Positions 44,313 through 53,655 of a stretch of DNA of 64,000 bases are shown here, piece after piece. The position numbers were made by a program, and so were the translations under genes. The notes below the pieces were generated by a model. The model made no database searches. It had not been told where the DNA came from and saw only the letters and a list, made by a program, of their open reading frames with translations. The stretch is taken from contig OZ253937.1 in the NCBI GenBank assembly GCA_965267185.1, positions 310,001 to 374,000 on the forward strand. The letters run 5' to 3'. This DNA comes from G965267185 sp965267185. GTDB lineage: Bacteria > Pseudomonadota > Alphaproteobacteria > UBA6615. Positions within the stretch are counted from its first letter, which is position 1. Every line of letters starts with the position of its first letter.

Positions 44313-45413
44313 TTAAATGATAGACATGAGAAGCCGCAATAAGGCGCCCTGATTGGGAGCGCCGGTCTTCTCAAAAATATGCGCGAGATGAACCCGTGCC
44401 GTGTTTGAGCTAATCGCCATCGTCTCCGCCGCTTGGGTCAGGGTCTTGCCTTCTCTTAGGAGGACGGCAAGCTCGGCCTCGCGCTTTGACAAACCCAGGC
44501 TTGCCCGCAGGTCGGTATGGCTGGATGGTCCGACGTCGTGCTCCGGGTCCGTGACGACGATCGCGGCGGCGATCGTGTTCTTGGCGCCATCGAGATGCAG
44601 CGGCCACGGCATCACGCGCAGCATATAGGAGAGCGCTCCCGACGGGCGGGTGAGGGACATCACCCCGCCGCCTTCCCAGGGGGCCGCAATTACGCTGGAG
44701 ATGAGACCGTTCAAACGGCGCGCGTCGGCAGCTTTGCTCGCCTTGAGATTGCCGTCCGCGACCGTCAACCCATCATCGTCGGTGAGAATGCGCTCGGCTT
44801 CGGCATTGGTTTCCGAGACCTGGCCTTTGTCCGACAGCAGAATCAGCCCCTTTGCCCCGCTTCGGTCCAGCAAATCGAATAGGCTCGCGCGTTTCTGGGT
44901 TGCGGTGAGCTGTCCCGAAAGAACCACGGCGTGGCGAATGTGAGGACCCAACAGCTCGAAACGGGAGACGTCCATCTCGTCGACATGGCCTTGTTTGGCG
45001 CTGCGATTGACGGCCGCGTAGAGGGTTGTGCCATCGTCGAGCGGGTAGCGGGCGCCAATGAAATAGCGCACGCCGCTTTTGCGCTCGATCCAGTCGTAGA
45101 ACTCGTGGCGGTCCATATCGCGGTCTGTCGTGAATCGGTAGTCCCAGCCCACGGTTCCGGGACTCGCCGACTTGGCCCAGCGAACGCGCGGATCGATGGC
45201 GTGGATACGCTCGCCATACTCGCGACCGTCGGGCTCCTTGCCGACGCCGCGCCACGATACGATCCGTTGCGCTTGATCGGTCACGAACAGTCCGGCGCCG
45301 GCGCCGCCGAGGAGCTGCCGGTACCCGTCGATCGCCGTGTTCCAACCGTCGGGGCTCACGGCGGCCTCATAGAGGCCCGCGATGACGCGATGGAGTTGCT
45401 GTTCCTGTCGCAT
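44313..45413 (-). CDS. LuxR-type transcriptional regulator, tandem paralogue 1
   Basis: The 366-residue protein has a C-terminal LuxR helix-turn-helix (about 305-362: LGLSKREAELAVLLREGK, then SSNTARVHLAHIFEKTGA). Most of the N-terminal 300 residues form a sensor region with LHRVIAGLYEAAVSPDGW, WDYRFTTDRDMDRHEFYDW and KGLILLSDKGQV, the last part PAS-like. There is no receiver domain and no autoinducer-binding signature. It is the last of four leftward paralogues (44313-48870), 21 bases after the second, so co-transcription is likely. Ligand and targets are unknown. Confidence 0.85.
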   Translation of the reverse strand: MRQEQQLHRVIAGLYEAAVSPDGWNTAIDGYRQLLGGAGAGLFVTDQAQRIVSWRGVGKEPDGREYGERIHAIDPRVRWAKSASPGTVGWDYRFTTDRDMDRHEFYDWIERKSGVRYFIGARYPLDDGTTLYAAVNRSAKQGHVDEMDVSRFELLGPHIRHAVVLSGQLTATQKRASLFDLLDRSGAKGLILLSDKGQVSETNAEAERILTDDDGLTVADGNLKASKAADARRLNGLISSVIAAPWEGGGVMSLTRPSGALSYMLRVMPWPLHLDGAKNTIAAAIVVTDPEHDVGPSSHTDLRASLGLSKREAELAVLLREGKTLTQAAETMAISSNTARVHLAHIFEKTGAPNQGALLRLLMSII

Positions 45414-45434
45414 AGCGTTCCGGGTCTCGGAGTT

Positions 45435-46544
45435 CTAAGGGATCGACAGCAGTAGCCGCAAAAGATCGCTCTGGCTGGAAACGCCGGTCTTCTCGAAAAT
45501 ATTCGTGAGGTGGACCCGCGCGGTGTTGGCGCTGATGCCCATCGCCGCGGCCGCTTCCGACCGGCTCTTTCCCTGGCTGAGATGGACGGCAAGTTCGGCC
45601 TCGCGCACGGAAAGGCCCAAGAAGGCCTGAAGATCGGCGCGATCCGGCCGCCGGCTCAAATGCTCGGGATCGGTGACCAACACGGCGGCGGCTATGGTCT
45701 CCGGCGTTCCATCGAGGTGCAGGGGCCACGGTGTTACGCGCAGCAGGTAGGAGAGTGCTCCCGAGGGGCGCATAAGTGAGATAGCTCCACCACTGCCGGC
45801 CGCTGCGGCAGCCGCGCTGGAGACGAGTTGCCTTAAATGGCGCGTATCGGCGGCTTTATTGGCTCTCAGATATCCATCGGCTGCCGCGAGCCCGTCATTT
45901 TGGCCGAGAATCCGGTCGGCTTCCGTATTGGTCTCGACGATCCGTCCGTCCGCCGATAACAGGATTAGTCCCTTGGTACCTCTAAGGTCCAACAGGTCGT
46001 AGAGACTGGCGCGTGATTTCGTCGGGGCCAACTGCGTCGAAAGGGAGATCGCGTTGCGAATATGCGGCGCCAGGAGTTCGAAACGGGAGACGTCCGTTTC
46101 GTCGACATGGCCTTGCCTGGCGCCGCGATTAACCGCTGCGTACAAGGTCGTGCCGTCGTCGAGCAGATAATGGGCGCCGATGAAGTAGCGAACATTGCTC
46201 TTCTGCTCGATCCAGTCATAGAACGCGTGATTGTCCATCTCCCGGTCGGTGGTGAAGCGGTAATCCCAGCATAAGGCGCCCGACGGGGCGTTTGCCGCCC
46301 AGTGCACGCGCGGATCGATGGCGTAAATGTGCTCGCCGTACTCGCTGCCGTCGGGCTCGAGGCCCACGCTATGCCACGTCACGAGCTGCTGCGATTGGTC
46401 GATCCGGAAAATATTTGCGCCGGCCCCGTCAAAAAGCTGCCGAAATTCATCGACGGCTGCCGCCCAAGAACCAGAGGCTATCGCCGCTTCGTAGATGTTG
46501 GCAATGGTCTGATGTAGCTGGTCTTCCTTCGACGTGGACTTCAT
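45435..46544 (-). CDS. LuxR-type transcriptional regulator, tandem paralogue 2
   Basis: The 369-residue protein is collinear with its neighbours: LHQTIANIYEAAIASGSW near the N terminus, WDYRFTTDREMDNHAFYDW, RYFIGAHYLLDDGTTLYAAVNRGA, then a PAS-like segment GLILLSADGRIVETN and the terminal HTH (LGLSVREAELAVHLSQGK...SANTARVHLTNIFEKTGV). A run of small residues (AAAAAGSGG) interrupts the linker at about 242-250, where the paralogues also vary. It lies 21 bases from each adjacent paralogue, consistent with an operon. Confidence 0.85.
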   Translation of the reverse strand: MKSTSKEDQLHQTIANIYEAAIASGSWAAAVDEFRQLFDGAGANIFRIDQSQQLVTWHSVGLEPDGSEYGEHIYAIDPRVHWAANAPSGALCWDYRFTTDREMDNHAFYDWIEQKSNVRYFIGAHYLLDDGTTLYAAVNRGARQGHVDETDVSRFELLAPHIRNAISLSTQLAPTKSRASLYDLLDLRGTKGLILLSADGRIVETNTEADRILGQNDGLAAADGYLRANKAADTRHLRQLVSSAAAAAAGSGGAISLMRPSGALSYLLRVTPWPLHLDGTPETIAAAVLVTDPEHLSRRPDRADLQAFLGLSVREAELAVHLSQGKSRSEAAAAMGISANTARVHLTNIFEKTGVSSQSDLLRLLLSIP

Positions 46545-46565
46545 GAGCGCTAGATTTACAAGGTT

Positions 46566-47663
46566 CTAAGGGATCGACAGCAGAATTCGCAGCAGGTCGC
46601 CCTGATTGGAGACGCCGGTCTTTTCGAAGATATGCGTGAGATGAACCCGCGCCGTGTTGGTTCTGATCTCCATTGCAGCGGCGGCTTCCGATAGGCTCTT
46701 GCCGTGGCTGAGATGGACGGCAAGTTCGGCCTCGCGCACCGAAAGGCCAAGGGCGGCTTGAAGATCGGTATGAACCGATTGGTAGGCCCGGTGCGACGGG
46801 TCGGCGACCAGCATGGCGGCCGCAATCGTCTCCCGTGTGCCATCGAGATGGATCGGCCACGGCATCACGCGGAGCATATAGGAAAGCGCTCCCGACGGAC
46901 GCGTGAGCGACATGACCCCGCCGCCACCCAATGCCGCAGCGACGGCATCGGCGACAAGGTTGTACAGATGCCTCGTATCGGCGGCTTTGCTGGTCTTCAG
47001 ATATCCGTCGGTAATCGCAAGCCCATCATTTTCTGTGAGAATCCGGTCGGCTTCCGCGTTGGTGTCCACCACCTCGCCCGTTGCCGCTAGCAGGATCAAT
47101 CCCTTGGCGCCGTTTTGGTCCAGCAGGTCGTAGAGGCCGGCGCGCTCCTTCACTTCGGCCAGCTGTCCTGAAAGCGCGACGGCGTTGCGGATATGCGGGG
47201 CGAGCAGTCCGAAATGAGCAATGTCCGTCTCGTCGACATGGCCTTGCTTGTGGTTGCGCTCGACCGATGCAAATAGATGCATACCGTCGTCCAGCGGATA
47301 GTAGGCGCCGATGAAATAGCGGACGTCGCCCTCGCGCCTGATCCAGTCGTAAAATTCGTGGCGGTCCATCGTCCGCTCGTCGGTAAAGCGATAGTCCCAA
47401 CACACGGCGCCCGGCATGGCGAGAGACCAGTGCGCGCGCGGGTTTATCGCGTGAATACGCCTCCCGTATTCGCTGCCGTCCGGTTCGATGCCGACGCTAT
47501 GCCACGAGGTGATCTGCTGGTCTTGGTCGGTGAGAAAGACAACGCCGCCGACTCCGCCGAGAGCCTGCCGGATTCTGTCGACGGTCCCGGCCCAATGGCC
47601 GGGGTTTATAGCCGCCTCGTAGATATCGGCGACGGCCCGATGTAGCTGGTCTTGCTCGGACAC
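46566..47663 (-). CDS. LuxR-type transcriptional regulator, tandem paralogue 3
   Basis: The 365-residue protein starts at a GTG (MSEQDQLHRAVADIYEAA). Sensor and HTH regions match the other three; distinctive is RREGDVRYFIGAYYPLDDGMHLFASVERNHKQ in place of the nucleotide-like TLYAAVNR block of paralogues 1 and 2. The HTH has RTNTARVHLTHIFEKTGV. The 106-base AT-rich gap upstream, the largest in the array, may hold a second promoter. Confidence 0.85.
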   Translation of the reverse strand: MSEQDQLHRAVADIYEAAINPGHWAGTVDRIRQALGGVGGVVFLTDQDQQITSWHSVGIEPDGSEYGRRIHAINPRAHWSLAMPGAVCWDYRFTDERTMDRHEFYDWIRREGDVRYFIGAYYPLDDGMHLFASVERNHKQGHVDETDIAHFGLLAPHIRNAVALSGQLAEVKERAGLYDLLDQNGAKGLILLAATGEVVDTNAEADRILTENDGLAITDGYLKTSKAADTRHLYNLVADAVAAALGGGGVMSLTRPSGALSYMLRVMPWPIHLDGTRETIAAAMLVADPSHRAYQSVHTDLQAALGLSVREAELAVHLSHGKSLSEAAAAMEIRTNTARVHLTHIFEKTGVSNQGDLLRILLSIP

Positions 47664-47769
47664 GGTTCGCGTCCCTCATCCTTTTCAGCGGTATATTACG
47701 GAGGTGTACCTAACGGTTGTTGAATGCCGATACAGCTGGCTCTCGAAAAGATTCAATATTTTCAAACCT

Positions 47770-48870
47770 CTAAGGAATAGACATCAGAAGCCGTAGCAGA
47801 TCGCCCTGATTGGAAGCCCCGGTTTTCTCGAAGATATGGGCGAGATGGACCCTCGCGGTGTTGACGCTGATCTTCATTGCCGCCGCTGCTTCCGGCACGG
47901 ACTTTCCCTCTCCGAGGAGGACCGCCAGCTCGGCCTCGCGCCGTGACAGGCCCAGGCCCGTACGAAGATCGGCATGATCCGGATGCTGGCTGCGGTGTTC
48001 CGGGTCCTTGATCATTGCGACGGCGGCGGCCGTCTCCGTCGCGCCTTCGAGATGCAACGGCCACGGCAAAACGCGCAGCAGGTAGGATAGCTTCCCCGAG
48101 GGGCGCGCCAGCGAAGTGACGGCGCTGCCATCGGACGTTACTGCAACCGCGTCCATGACGAGCGCGCTCAAACGTCGAGTGTCGGCGGCTTTGTTGGCTT
48201 TGAGATGGCCTTCCACAACGGCAAGCCCATCATTCTCGGCGAGTATGCGGTCGGCCTCGGCGTTGGTTCCGATAACACGGCCGGTTTTCGACAACAGGAT
48301 CAGGCCTTCGCCGGCGCTTTGGTTGAGCAAATCGAAAAGACTGGCGCGTTCTTTTGTAAGAGCCAGTTGCTGCGACAGCGCCATGGCGTTGCGAATATGC
48401 GGCGCCAGGAGCTCGAAATGGCCGATGTCCGTCTCATCGACGTGATCTTGCTTGATCGCTCGATTGATCGATGCAAACAAACTGGAGCCGTCGGCTAACT
48501 GATAATGGGCGCCGATGAAATAGCGAACGCCGCTCTTCCGCGCCATCCAATCGTAGAATTCGTGGCGGTCCATCTCCCGGTCGTTGGCGTAGCGGTAATC
48601 CCAGCACAAGCTTCCCGGCGGCGCGTTGCGGACCCACTTCACGCGGGGGTCGATGGCGTAGATATGCTCGCCATATTCGACGCCATTCGGCTCGAGCGCC
48701 ACGCTGTGCCACGACATGATCTGTTGCTCGGGATCGGTGAAGAAAATAACCCCGCCCGCGCTGTCCAGAATCTTGCGGATATTGTCGACGGCGGTTATCC
48801 AGGCAGCGGGCTGTACGGCTGCTTCATAGATATCGGCGACGGCCTGATGTAGCTGGTCTTGTTCAGACAC
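47770..48870 (-). CDS. LuxR-type transcriptional regulator, tandem paralogue 4
   Basis: The protein has 366 residues from the GTG at 48870 (MSEQDQLHQAVADIYEAA), which follows GGGGGGAAG; a longer frame upstream lacks similarity to the paralogues. The shared core WDYRYANDREMDRHEFYDW, KSGVRYFIGAHYQLADGSS and the HTH SVNTARVHLAHIFEKTGA are present. It is the first gene of the leftward array. The 240-base gap to the TauD-like gene should hold the main promoter; I see no clear operator palindrome in it. Confidence 0.85.
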   Translation of the reverse strand: MSEQDQLHQAVADIYEAAVQPAAWITAVDNIRKILDSAGGVIFFTDPEQQIMSWHSVALEPNGVEYGEHIYAIDPRVKWVRNAPPGSLCWDYRYANDREMDRHEFYDWMARKSGVRYFIGAHYQLADGSSLFASINRAIKQDHVDETDIGHFELLAPHIRNAMALSQQLALTKERASLFDLLNQSAGEGLILLSKTGRVIGTNAEADRILAENDGLAVVEGHLKANKAADTRRLSALVMDAVAVTSDGSAVTSLARPSGKLSYLLRVLPWPLHLEGATETAAAVAMIKDPEHRSQHPDHADLRTGLGLSRREAELAVLLGEGKSVPEAAAAMKISVNTARVHLAHIFEKTGASNQGDLLRLLMSIP

Positions 48871-49110
48871 AGTCCGCTTCCCCCCATATGTTTCAGCGGC
48901 ACCCACACGATGCGGTATTCGCGTGCGTTGTGGAAGGGGGCTAACGCTTTCTTGATGGACGCCAGGACCTGTTCCTCGCCGGAATGGTTCGTCCATTAGG
49001 TGCGCAGAGGCGCCATAACGCCGTTATTTGATGCGATATGGCAGGATTTTGGTGCTTTTTTGAGATTCGCGGTATCTGGGTCCGGTGCGGTGACATTTTC
49101 CCGCCCGCAC

Positions 49111-50205
49111 TTACGCCAGTTCGATCGGCAGGGTTAATTTGGTGTGAGGCGTGATGATGCCGCCTCGGTCGCCGACGGTGACCGAGCCGTAGCGCTGCTT
49201 GTAGACCTCTGGCAACGGGCGGTCGCCGGGGATCGCGAGCCACAGGCGGAGCAGGTGACGCTGCGGTTTCGGCGCGGGCCAGTCGCGAAACGCCGTGCGG
49301 TCGTGCATCAGCGAGTGATTGTGGACGAACTGCATGTCGCCGGGCTCTAGCCGCATGGCGAAATTCAGCTCCGGATCGTTGGTGAGTTCGTCGAGTAGAT
49401 CGAGCGCCTCGATCTTGGCGTCGCTGAGTGGCGGTGCGCCGGGAATAAGCTGTGCGCTGTCGATATATTGCCGTTGATAGAGCGCACTCAGATAGCCTGC
49501 GTACCAGTTGAACACGGGAATTTCGAAGTAAGGTTTTTCGCCCGCCGGCACTTCGCCGCGCCGGTCCATGGGGACCGGCTCGAACAGCAGCGGCACCAGG
49601 TCGGGCCGTCGCCGCTGCATCTCGTTGTAAAGCGTAGCCGTGCTCACCAGTTGCGAGTCGCCGCCTTCCATCGCCTGGTGGACACATAGCAGCCCGGCCA
49701 CGTCGGATGAATCGGTGTGGAAGGTCTGCCGGTGGGCGGTCTGGTAGATGCGCACATTACGGTCGTTCAAGTCGGCGCCGACGTCGCGGACATGGCCCAG
49801 CAGGTGGCCCATCGCATTCTGCGAGCGCGCTTTTCCCAGATGCGCGCCAATGCCGCAAAAAATCGTTGCGGTCATTTCGGGCGAATAACCGGCCACCGGC
49901 AGGCCACGCAATATCTCGAAGCCGATGCCGGCGATCAGGGTTTGCTGCAATACCGTTAGGTGTTCGCCGAAAGTGGGCAACGGGAAATCGTCGCGAGACA
50001 GGGCGCCGATGTCTTTGCCGCTCTCGATGAAGCGCGCCGCCGCGCTCTCCAACTCGGCGATATCCGATGGGGCAAGCTGGACCAGCCAGCGCTCCGGCGC
50101 GGCTGCCATGTCTTTGCCCCGCCACGCCGACGGCGTGTCGACGACCGGAGGTGGCAGGGGGTATGCCGTTGCCTTTTCCTGTGAGGAGGTCGTCGCGAGG
50201 GTCAT
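49111..50205 (-). CDS. TauD/TfdA-family Fe(II)/2-oxoglutarate-type dioxygenase
   Basis: The 364-residue protein has the iron-binding pair His163 and Asp165 (TFHTDSSD), a distal His301 in SLMHDRTAF and the 2-oxoglutarate-binding Arg in RHLLRLWLA. The family oxidises unactivated carbons, for example of taurine, 2,4-D or carnitine precursors. It starts MTLATTSSQEKAT and is followed by no obvious partner. Given the dehalogenases in this genome, an organohalogen or sulfonate substrate is conceivable but unproven. Confidence 0.85.
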   Translation of the reverse strand: MTLATTSSQEKATAYPLPPPVVDTPSAWRGKDMAAAPERWLVQLAPSDIAELESAAARFIESGKDIGALSRDDFPLPTFGEHLTVLQQTLIAGIGFEILRGLPVAGYSPEMTATIFCGIGAHLGKARSQNAMGHLLGHVRDVGADLNDRNVRIYQTAHRQTFHTDSSDVAGLLCVHQAMEGGDSQLVSTATLYNEMQRRRPDLVPLLFEPVPMDRRGEVPAGEKPYFEIPVFNWYAGYLSALYQRQYIDSAQLIPGAPPLSDAKIEALDLLDELTNDPELNFAMRLEPGDMQFVHNHSLMHDRTAFRDWPAPKPQRHLLRLWLAIPGDRPLPEVYKQRYGSVTVGDRGGIITPHTKLTLPIELA

Positions 50206-50265
50206 GGTGAAACAAGAGAACCCGGATTAAGCCGGTTTGTAAACTGCAGCCGGGTTAGGTTGGGC

Positions 50266-50394
50266 TCAGACGCTGTGCTTCTTTTTCAGTTCATTCGCCT
50301 GAAGCGACACCCACCAAATGGCGGCGACGCCCAAAAAGAATATGCCGAGGCCGGCAAAGAACAGGCAGATGAACAGCATCGGGGACATGCTCAT
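50266..50394 (-). CDS. 42-residue single-pass membrane protein
   Basis: The frame reads MSMSPMLFICLFFAGLGIF, then FLGVAAIWWVSLQANELKKK and HSV before a stop. The ATG at 50394 has GGAGG five bases ahead, an ideal spacing. One membrane helix (about 6-30) is followed by a short basic tail. Start signal, hydrophobic profile and position in an otherwise empty gap support a real small gene. I do not recognise it. Confidence 0.6.
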   Translation of the reverse strand: MSMSPMLFICLFFAGLGIFFLGVAAIWWVSLQANELKKKHSV

Positions 50395-50507
50395 GGATCC
50401 TCCGTTGGGGAAAAGCGGCCGGGTTGGCCGCGAGCAATCCCACTACCGAAGGAGGCTGCGTTCATTGACTTCGGTCAGTCTGACGGCCGAGGATAGGCGA
50501 TGCCGAT

Positions 50508-50945
50508 CTAGAGGATCGGCGACAGCCAGCCGACCACGGCGCCATAGAGTATGTGCACAACCAGCGCGGTGACCCAGGCCCAGGGGCCGTGTTTGAGACT
50601 AAAGAACCCGCCCCGCAGGAAGATCGGCACGAAAATGAGCTGCGCGCCGAAGAATAGAATGACGCCCCAAATCACGCCGCGAATGAACGGATCGCCGGGC
50701 AAATATTGGGCGACGACGGTTGCGTAGAGAAGGGCGAATATTGCCCCGTTCACGTGCAAGAGGGCGATCCCCATACCGTAAGGCGCGGGGCCGTCGTAGG
50801 AGTCGCCGAAAGTAAGTTCCGTCATCCCCCGAGGGAAATCGAGCCGCGGCAGACCGTACCGGGGCGCCCACAGCGCGAAAATCAAGAGAATATAGCCGGC
50901 GAGAACGCCGACACCTGACACATGCAGGAAGAAATCTAAGCCCAT
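50508..50945 (-). CDS. Small four-helix membrane protein of unknown function
   Basis: The 145-residue protein has hydrophobic segments at about 5-26, 58-80, 88-110 and 120-143. The loop between the first two contains RYGLPRLDFPRGMTELTFGD. No enzyme motif is seen. It lies 113 bases upstream of the 42-residue membrane protein on the same strand, so the two may be co-expressed. It resembles conserved hypothetical inner-membrane proteins of proteobacteria, but I cannot name the family. The 223-base gap beyond its start is divergent from the second dehalogenase gene. Confidence 0.7.
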   Translation of the reverse strand: MGLDFFLHVSGVGVLAGYILLIFALWAPRYGLPRLDFPRGMTELTFGDSYDGPAPYGMGIALLHVNGAIFALLYATVVAQYLPGDPFIRGVIWGVILFFGAQLIFVPIFLRGGFFSLKHGPWAWVTALVVHILYGAVVGWLSPIL

Positions 50946-51168
50946 GACCCCTCTAACCCCCAGTTCAAGAATGATGGCCGGCTGAATAGCCGCTGCCGAA
51001 AACTGTTGCGGCCCCTAATGTAACGCTTTCGGTAGGCGCGGTGGCAAGAGGTGGTTCAGAGGTTACGGCTGAAAATGGCAGAGCAAGAAAACTTAACGCC
51101 GCGTGGTTGAGCGGGCCCTAGTGATGTGCCAATCCGTTCTTGAATTCGGCGACGGGGAGTAGACGCAG

Positions 51169-52050
51169 ATGATCAGCGCGGCGATGCCGTACAAGAAGAA
51201 GACCGTTCAGGTGAACGGCTACGACATCGCCTATGTCGACGAGGGCGACGGCGATCCCATCGTGTTCGTCCATGGCAACGCCAACTCATCCTATATGTGG
51301 CGTAACATTATGCCTCATCTCGAAGGGCTTGGCCGGCTGATCGCGCTGGACAATATCGGTCAGGGGGATTCCGATAAGCTCCGCGATAGCGGACCCGATA
51401 GCTACATGATCGCCGAGCACCAGATCTATTTCGACGGGGCGCTGGCCGCGCTCGGCGTGACAGAAAACGTCACACTGGTTGTCCACGACTGGGGCGGTAC
51501 GCTGGGCTTGTCGTGGGCGGAGCGCCACCCGCAGGCGATCAAGGGCATCGCCCATTGCGAAATCGTTGTTGCCGATCATGAAAGTTACGAGGCTTACCCC
51601 GATGGTCATGGCGAACGCTTAAAGCACGCTCGGGGACCGGAAGGTGAGGCGTTGGTGCTCGAAGACAACTTCTTCGTTGAGCGGGTGTTCACCGGAGGCG
51701 TCATCCGCGAGATGGATGGCGAAGCGATGGCCGAGATTCGCCGCCCCTATGAAGAACCCGGCGAGGCGCGGCGGCCGACCCTGTCATGGGTGCGCCAAAT
51801 TCCCATCGGCGGCAAACCGGCGAATGTCGCTGAGCTCAGCGAACGGCTGTCGGCCTGGATGGCCACGACCGATTTTCCCAAGCTGTTCATCGAGGCCGAC
51901 CCGGGCCAGATTATCTTCGGCCGCGACCGCGACATCATCGACAGCTGGCCCAACCAGTCGCGGATCAAGGTCCGCGGCCTGCATCACCCGCAGGAAGATT
52001 CCCCCGATGAGATCGGCGGCGGGCTGGCCGACTGGTACCGGCGTATTTGA
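51169..52050 (+). CDS. Haloalkane dehalogenase paralogue (HLD-II type)
   Basis: The 293-residue protein is collinear without gaps with the dehalogenase at 1929-2819 over nearly its full length. Signature residues are conserved: Asn37 (VHGNANSS), Asp107 and Trp108 (VHDWGG), Glu131 (AHCE) and His272 (GLHHPQED). GGGGAG precedes the ATG. Unlike the first copy, it has no operon partner: it is convergent with a RidA gene. Differences around the cap (ADHESYEAYPDGHGERLKHA) suggest a different substrate range (inference). Confidence 0.9.
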   Translation: MISAAMPYKKKTVQVNGYDIAYVDEGDGDPIVFVHGNANSSYMWRNIMPHLEGLGRLIALDNIGQGDSDKLRDSGPDSYMIAEHQIYFDGALAALGVTENVTLVVHDWGGTLGLSWAERHPQAIKGIAHCEIVVADHESYEAYPDGHGERLKHARGPEGEALVLEDNFFVERVFTGGVIREMDGEAMAEIRRPYEEPGEARRPTLSWVRQIPIGGKPANVAELSERLSAWMATTDFPKLFIEADPGQIIFGRDRDIIDSWPNQSRIKVRGLHHPQEDSPDEIGGGLADWYRRI

Positions 52051-52071
52051 TATCTCGCGTTGTTCGGGGCG

Positions 52072-52557
52072 CTAGCCGGTAATCGTCACTTCCGCTTCGA
52101 TCTCGACCGCCATGGAGAAGGGCAGGCCGGCCACGCCGATGGCCGAGCGGGCATGGCGGCCGATGTCGGGGCCGAATACCTCCAAGATGAGTTCGGAAAA
52201 CCCGTTGATCACCAACGGCTGTTTGTCGAAGCCGGGCGCGGTGTTGACCATGCCGAACACCCGGTTCCACGAGATAATGCGGTCGAGGTCGCCGAGCTCG
52301 CGCTCAAGGCTCCCTAGCATCGACAGTGCTGCTTTGTGCGCTAAGCTGGCAGCAATCTCGACGCTGACATCCCCGCCGACCTGACCGAACGGTCCGGCCA
52401 GCGATCCGTCTTCACTCTGCGGCCCGTGGCCCGACACATAGACCGTATCGCCGCGCACGTTCACCCACGGGAACGGGAGTTCCATGCCGCCCGGTATTTG
52501 TGGCGCGGGTGGCAGGCTCAGCCCCAATTCGGCAATTTTTTCCGCGATCTTCGGCAT
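52072..52557 (-). CDS. RidA/YjgF-family protein
   Basis: The 161-residue chorismate-mutase-like fold protein carries the conserved RSAIGVAGLPFSMAVEIEAEVTI near the C terminus, including the Arg that binds the substrate carboxylate in RidA enamine deaminases. The N-terminal half (VYVSGHGPQ) is also typical. It belongs to the longer YjgF subgroup rather than the about 130-residue RidA itself, so enamine deaminase activity is likely but not assured. It converges on the second dehalogenase gene. Confidence 0.88.
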   Translation of the reverse strand: MPKIAEKIAELGLSLPPAPQIPGGMELPFPWVNVRGDTVYVSGHGPQSEDGSLAGPFGQVGGDVSVEIAASLAHKAALSMLGSLERELGDLDRIISWNRVFGMVNTAPGFDKQPLVINGFSELILEVFGPDIGRHARSAIGVAGLPFSMAVEIEAEVTITG

Positions 52558-52720
52558 GGCTCTCTCTCCGGTCGTAAGCGGGCGCGACCCTTAGTCTAGT
52601 CCGATCGGCGCCGGATAGCCGCCCGGTAAAGGAATTATTTAGGTTAACGGAATACCATACTCCTCATATCAGAAGGCTTCGGTTTAAGCCTTTGGCACAG
52701 CTCGCTTTAGGAGTTTCGCA

Positions 52721-53140
52721 ATGGCTATCGTTGAGTGGTCCGACGACTTCAAGATCGGTGAGGACAAGATCGACAGAGAGCATTGGGGCCTGTTCGCCCT
52801 GATCCACGATCTCGGCGACAAAATCTCACAAGGTGCTGCGGAGACATCGATCAATGCAACGATCGAGGCGTTGGCGGCATATGTGGACGTGCACTTCGAA
52901 CACGAAGAACGGCTGATGCAGGAAACCGGTTACCCCGAGTTCGACGCGCACAAAAAAGCCCACGAGGCGCTGGACCAGCGGGTCGCCGAGTTCAAGGAGG
53001 CGCTGCGGCGTTCACCGGAGACCTTCGACTTCGAAGGGCTGATGGATTTCTTGTCCAACTGGCTGAGCGAGCACATTCTCAAAGTCGACATGAAGTTTGC
53101 CGCGTTCCATAAGGAACAACTCGCCGCAGCCGAAGCTTAA
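52721..53140 (+). CDS. Bacteriohemerythrin
   Basis: The 139-residue single-domain O2-binding diiron protein shows all ligands: His21 (DREHW), His58 and Glu62 (HFEHEE), His77 and His81 (HKKAH), His118 and Asp123 (HILKVD). Length equals the stand-alone family form. It binds or delivers oxygen in the cytoplasm; in some bacteria it supplies methane monooxygenase or respiratory oxidases. It has its own strong ribosome-binding site (TAGGAG) and is monocistronic by position. Confidence 0.95.
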   Translation: MAIVEWSDDFKIGEDKIDREHWGLFALIHDLGDKISQGAAETSINATIEALAAYVDVHFEHEERLMQETGYPEFDAHKKAHEALDQRVAEFKEALRRSPETFDFEGLMDFLSNWLSEHILKVDMKFAAFHKEQLAAAEA

Positions 53141-53222
53141 GCGCGCGCCTAACGTCAGCGCTTTGTCGCGGCTTTGCCCCGGCCTGCCGAGCCGGGGCCA
53201 GCCTATATGGACAGGGCCAGCG

Positions 53223-53444
53223 TTACTTCTTGCGCCGCTTCTTAGGTCGCGCCACCGAGTGACGCAGCTCAGCTTCCAGCCGTTCATCCCAGTAGTATCG
53301 GCCGAACGCCGATTTGGTGAGCGCTTTAGCGAACTTTTCGCGCGCCGCCGGGGTAGAGCTCTCTTGCCGCCTGATGGGGTTGTGTTCTTTGCTCTTGTGG
53401 GTCCGCGTGGCCGGCGTCGTCGCGCCGTCTACCCGCTTTTTCAT
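53223..53444 (-). CDS. Small basic protein of unknown function
   Basis: The protein has 73 residues from the ATG at 53444 (MKKRVDGATTP), chosen because GGAG lies nine bases ahead; the frame stays open upstream. It is rich in Lys/Arg and ends PKKRRKK. An aromatic patch FGRYYWDERLEAELRH is the only conserved-looking part. Such a composition suggests nucleic-acid or ribosome association, but this is a guess. It is convergent with the hemerythrin gene. Confidence 0.55.
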   Translation of the reverse strand: MKKRVDGATTPATRTHKSKEHNPIRRQESSTPAAREKFAKALTKSAFGRYYWDERLEAELRHSVARPKKRRKK

Positions 53445-53655
53445 AAGGGTGATCTCCATAGCCAGTATCGATCGCCATGGCCCAATGGCAACATGGCGCC
53501 GGGTTGCCCGCAGACGCACGTCGCCTGCGGCCCGGATCGATGACTGGTTGGAGGAGGGAGTGACCCCTAAGGCTTTGGATCTGTCACAAAGCAGTTCATG
53601 GGAAATAAATGGATTGCGACGCTTGCGTTTGCAAGAGCCGGCCCCTGAAAGCGCG

